NCBI GenBank assembly: GCA_029948255.1
Contig: JALIZF010001807.1
Coordinates: forward strand, 124,001 to 188,000
From: Telmatactis stephensoni
Taxonomy: Eukaryota; Cnidaria; Anthozoa; Actiniaria; Isophelliidae
Direction: 5' to 3'
DNA: 64,000 nt
In this document: positions 60,777 to 64,000 of the stretch, one piece after another
How the letters are laid out: each line of letters opens with the position of its first letter
How positions within the stretch are numbered: the stretch's first letter is position 1
Notes under the pieces: model-generated
What the model was told of the DNA's origin: nothing
Seen by the model: the letters and a program-made list of their open reading frames with translations, nothing else
Database searches by the model: none
Program-made: the position numbers and the translations under genes

Positions 60777-60820
60777 GTGACCACGCGATCACCACATCCA
60801 TGTGGTGATCGCGTGGTTAC
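60777..60820. repeat. Short near-perfect hairpin inside the TIR transposon
   Basis: GTGACCACGCGATCACCACA and its reverse complement (one mismatch) are separated by only two bases. It lies just inside the left terminal repeat, ahead of the helicase-like frame. Confidence 0.85.
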
Positions 60821-60848
60821 AAATCCTAAAGTCATCTAATGATTCAAG

Positions 60849-61058
60849 ATGGCTGAAGAAGAAAGTGTTTTGTATACACGATATCAGTCTCATTTCGGAA
60901 AGCCATTTGTTGATTCAGTGAGCTATGCACTTGGAAAAACCAACTATAATCTTTTACCAAAGTTTGAGCAGTTACAGGCCATTTACGGATGGACAGTTGT
61001 GAAAGACGTATTTGTGAATTTTTTGATACGCATCACTACCACTTCTACCAAACACTGA
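60849..61058 (+). CDS. Helicase-like N-terminal fragment inside the TIR transposon
   Basis: This 69-residue frame begins MAEEESVLYTRYQ with a good start context (AAGATGG). The segment LLPKFEQLQAI...VKDVFV resembles the N-terminal block of RecQ-like DEAD helicases (Q-motif region KxEQxxAI followed by xGKDVFV just before the Walker A loop). The frame ends before any Walker A motif, so no active helicase is encoded. It may be a captured first exon of a host helicase gene or the leftover 5' end of an autonomous element. The similarity is judged by eye and is weak. Confidence 0.4.
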   Translation: MAEEESVLYTRYQSHFGKPFVDSVSYALGKTNYNLLPKFEQLQAIYGWTVVKDVFVNFLIRITTTSTKH

Positions 61059-61370
61059 CATTTGCATATTGCAAGCTCGCAAAATACTAATTAATTAATT
61101 GATTGGCTCATTTTGCACATGCGCATGCAAGTTATACTGGACTCTCTTTCTCCGCGAGTCCTGGAGCGGCAAGAAAGAGAGTCTGGGACTGGACTACCAA
61201 GAATCGAGTTCAGAGCTGGTACATAAACATGCCGCGCATGTGCAAGATTAGTGTCGCTGCTCGCTTCGCTCGCAGCAATAATGCAACATCAAAACGACAT
61301 AAAGCAAGAGTATTTTTTTCCTTTTTGGAACATCAGATGCAGAGCTGCGGTCTTCGTCGAAAATTCTCAG

Positions 61371-61632
61371 AATTGCCCTATCGCATAATGACGTCACACC
61401 AAAACATTTTATTGCTTTGACGCTAAGGATTATGGTCGCCAGAGGGGATCAGAGTGATTGCATATCAAATAAAATGCAGATGGGCAATCACTGATACATG
61501 ATATATATCAAAACTCGATACATTGAAGTTCTACTTCGAAAAGGAATATTAATAGGTCCCAATTTCCACTGTTTCTGAGCATCTACCCCTAATGTAAACA
61601 TACTGTGACGTCATTATGCGATAGGGCAATTA
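61371..61632. repeat. TIR element with CRE-like arms
   Basis: AATTGCCCTATCGCATAATG-ACGTCAC and its exact reverse complement bound 200 bases. The arms contain TGACGTCA-like sites. Confidence 0.88.
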
Positions 61633-62061
61633 GCCTTCCGATAATCAGATATTCTCCGGGTCAACAATTGAATTCGCGTAATCCGGAAGCGAAAGCACAC
61701 CTTCTGTTTCTCCGAACCTTCCTGAAAACAACTTGTTGCTTTACTTAAAAGTACGCATTCCGCGAGTCAAAGTGACTGTCCACTGATTAGTGACTGCAGC
61801 TTTTTGAAAATGCCTTGTGCCTTTATGGGTTTAGGAACACGAAACGAACTGGCATTGAATCTCTAAGATGGCCTACTATCTAACACTTAATCGGACAGAT
61901 TTTCGGCCAAGAACCAATAGAATAGCAGTTAGAGGGACCTTAATCACGGTCAAGTTTATCGTCAGTCAGACCTTGAAAACTGTTTATCAACGAGTTGCGT
62001 CAAAAATTTAACTGCGCACTCGCTGGTAAATAATCTGAGACAAGTCACAGAAGTCAGAAAA

Positions 62062-63096
62062 ATGAGGGAATTCAACCTCATTGCTTTGTTGGTCTGGTTG
62101 GCTTTTGTTTACTTCAGTAATGGTAATGTGTATAATTTACTTATGCATTGCGCTGCAAATGTCTTCATTTGGACTGAAATTTGTGTCATTCATGACCCTC
62201 TTGGCAGATTTTGAAAGCCTTACTCGTGACGATTATATCGTCTGTTACTATTTTACCGCTCTAGATACATAGTTCTTTTTACTCCAGCTATAACTCAAAG
62301 ACAAACTTTCACTAGTGAATCCTTTGACGGAAACCATAAATTTCACAACAATGCAACTAGAATTAGTTTCAGTCCTGGATTTACAGTGTTGGGCTTTGGG
62401 CCAACAGTACCCCCGTCCTGTTGCCTACTATGGGACTGTTGTTCTACATCAGGGTCCCCTATACCCCTTTGCAAAATGAAATCGCGCAAAAATATTTGGT
62501 CTTTTCACGCGTCACGGATAAGTAAAAAACCTCTTTCACGTTCACAGAAAAGTTAAAAGCTGCTTTCACGTAGACGCAAAAATATTTTAGACATTAAATG
62601 ACGTTTTACGTCAAAATACATCAGTCATTCACTTTTCACGCAAAAGGTATAGGGGACCCTGCTACATTACTTCTGTGTTCCTTTATATTTAAATATTTAC
62701 AATCATGTTTTGGTTTTATTGAGAACATTCCATTTTACAGGCACAATTATTAAGTCTGGAAAGCTCTACACCAACCAGACATTGCCAAACGATCCTGGAT
62801 GTTCCCAGGTGTTCTTCGATTCAGCCTTCAGCCAAGACAAGGACATCAGAGTCATCGTTTCTCTAAGCCATTCCGATCACCGACGTCAAATTCACGACCC
62901 CGCTGCCTTATGGGTTAAACAAGTGACGTCACGCGGGTTCAAAGTTTGCCTACTTCAATCAAATGTGGGACTCAACGAGACAGTTTTATTGAACTGGTTT
63001 GCTTTGCGTGGTATTAAAGGTGGACTTGAACAAGGTGTGGTCCACTTTGGTCAATGGGGAGCTGGGACCCAATGCAAAATCATCCCGCTTTTTAGG
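62062..63096 (+). CDS. Secreted H-type-lectin-like protein, first two exons (partial)
   Basis: Exon 62062-62122 encodes a signal peptide (MREFNLIALLVWLAFVYFSN) and ends in phase 1 at GTAATG. Exon 62741-63096 follows a TTTTACAG acceptor and adds 118 residues: GTIIKSGKLY, QVFFDSAFS, IRVIVSLSHSDHR, LWVKQVTSRGFKVCLLQSN and LLNWFALRG. The pattern (F-x-x-F at the start, V-x-V-x-L-S, W/V-x-V-x-T-x-x-GF-x-V, final W-x-A) fits the H-type lectin beta-sandwich, which binds sugars such as GalNAc. The exon ends in phase 0 at a GTAACA donor, with an in-frame stop 3 codons later if unspliced, so either the protein ends there (about 142 residues) or further exons lie beyond 64000. Ligand and partner domains are unknown. 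Confidence 0.65.
62451..62660. repeat. TIR element in lectin-like gene intron 1
   Basis: AGGGTCCCCTATACC and GGTATAGGGGACCCT are exact inverted ends; the interior repeats TTTCACG words. Confidence 0.88.
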
Positions 63097-63157
63097 GTAA
63101 CATTCTAATGAAAATTAACAATTTGGAGAACTATTCATCCATATTTGGTGTGTTCAC

Positions 63158-63415
63158 ATAGACGACTTTCAAAAATGGCGGCCTAGTACATGAGAACGAG
63201 GCCACAAAGGCCTTGTTACCAGAAAATAAGCGTGGCGACACTTCTATTGCTATCAAAGACGATGTGTTCCTTTTCATTTTAAAATACCTATTTTATGTGC
63301 ATTTTACAGGATAATTCTTATATATTTAGAATCATTTGATGCGATGTTGATTTTGGAGGCCTTTCTGGCCTCGTTATCGTGAACAATGAGCCCGCCATTT
63401 ATGAAAGTCGTCTAT
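63158..63415. repeat. TIR element downstream of lectin-like exon 2
   Basis: ATAGACGACTTTCAAAAATG-GCGG and its near complement ending GAAAGTCGTCTAT; CGAGGCCACAAAGGCC / GGCCTTTCTGGCCTCG inside. Confidence 0.85.
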
Positions 63416-64000
63416 TAGCGTTTTTTGAAGTCACTTCCAAATAGCAGCCGTTTACATTGATGTAAAAATGATACCGTTGAGGGTTGGAATTAGCAGCGAA
63501 ACTTATCTACAAATCAAGATAAACATCGCTAATGACAAATGTCATGTTAAATAAAATGGCACTGCCTTCACATTCTACATTCGCCGTTTTCAAAAGAGCT
63601 GGTTAATTTTAAGTGGAAGGTAATTTAGCTCTAACCAAAAGGTCTTTTAGAGACTTGTCCTTCCTGTAAGACACCGTAGGAGGATCTGGATTCAAAGCGC
63701 TAGATCAGTCCTCTTTATACAAGTGAGGTGATACCTTGCCGTGATTGAGTTACGCTGTAATACCCAATGAGAAACAATTACTGTGTCCTATTTCCGGACA
63801 TGATTCGCGGCAAAGTGTTGTCGGTATCATAGGCCGAGAATTATAGAACGGAGGTGCGAAATGTTTTGTTTCAAGGGATATTTTGTGTTCCCTTTAGAGA
63901 ACGAGTTAAAGTGCGTAAAATAAATGTTTTCTACCAGCTGCAAATGGCTTGATGGACTAGTTAAAAATCCGTTAGCAATGAAAACGAAATGCAGAGAAAT

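Larger units (their letters stand above)
60690..61196. mobile_element. Young TIR transposon with 9-bp target duplication (Mutator-like?)
   Basis: The terminal inverted repeats, 60690-60768 and 61118-61196, are 79 bases each and identical when one is reverse-complemented. They begin TAGTCCAGTCCCAG. The element is flanked by CCAAGAATC on both sides (60681-60689 and 61197-61205), a perfect 9-bp target-site duplication. Each arm also folds on itself through GACTCTCTTTCT / AGAAAGAGAGTC. The 9-bp duplication and long arms fit Mutator-like or Merlin-like elements. No transposase is encoded, so it is non-autonomous. Confidence 0.88.

Overview
This window is eukaryotic animal DNA: AT-rich, with short spliced exons (GT..AG introns with verified phases) set in dense small transposon debris. 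The gene content is a secreted flavin amine oxidase family, ULK4, URI1, RPRD1, a kelch-like gene, a rhodopsin-class GPCR and an H-type-lectin-like domain. Together with the abundance of foldback/MITE elements this points to a cnidarian, most likely an anthozoan such as a stony coral. The lineage is inferred from gene style and repeat style, not from a database match.

Region 1 (about 0.9-27 kb) is a tandem array of three L-amino-acid-oxidase-like genes on the + strand. Each has six coding exons and starts with a signal-peptide exon. Copies 1 (2600-9376) and 2 (12392-19326) have intact reading frames in every exon. Copy 3 (21022-25909) is broken by a 1-base insertion, a 97-base deletion and a 7-base insertion. 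Copy 2 has two alternative signal-peptide exons. Because the duplicated units can be compared, several later insertions (LINE, SINE, foldback elements) show their empty site in a sister copy.

Region 2 (28.3-40.3 kb) holds two conserved single-copy genes arranged head to head over about 380 bp: the pseudokinase gene ULK4 (-) in five coding exons, and the prefoldin-like URI1 (+) in nine. A 215-bp CTCTC pentamer tract follows a URI1 splice donor closely.

Region 3 (40.3-55.5 kb) is gene-poor. It carries two adjacent broken single-exon genes on the - strand, a kelch-like BTB gene with several frameshifts and a class A GPCR with two. The rest is a large collection of inverted-repeat elements, several with visible target-site duplications.

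Region 4 (55.5-64 kb) carries RPRD1 (-), a regulator of RNA polymerase II CTD phosphorylation, in seven coding exons. Next to it is a very young transposon with two identical 79-bp terminal inverted repeats and a 9-bp target duplication, enclosing a fragment that resembles the start of a RecQ-like helicase. The first two exons of a secreted H-type-lectin-like gene follow and run toward the window edge.

No CRISPR, operon or prokaryotic feature is present. The genes do not form one pathway. The clearest functional pairing is ULK4/URI1, which may share a bidirectional promoter.
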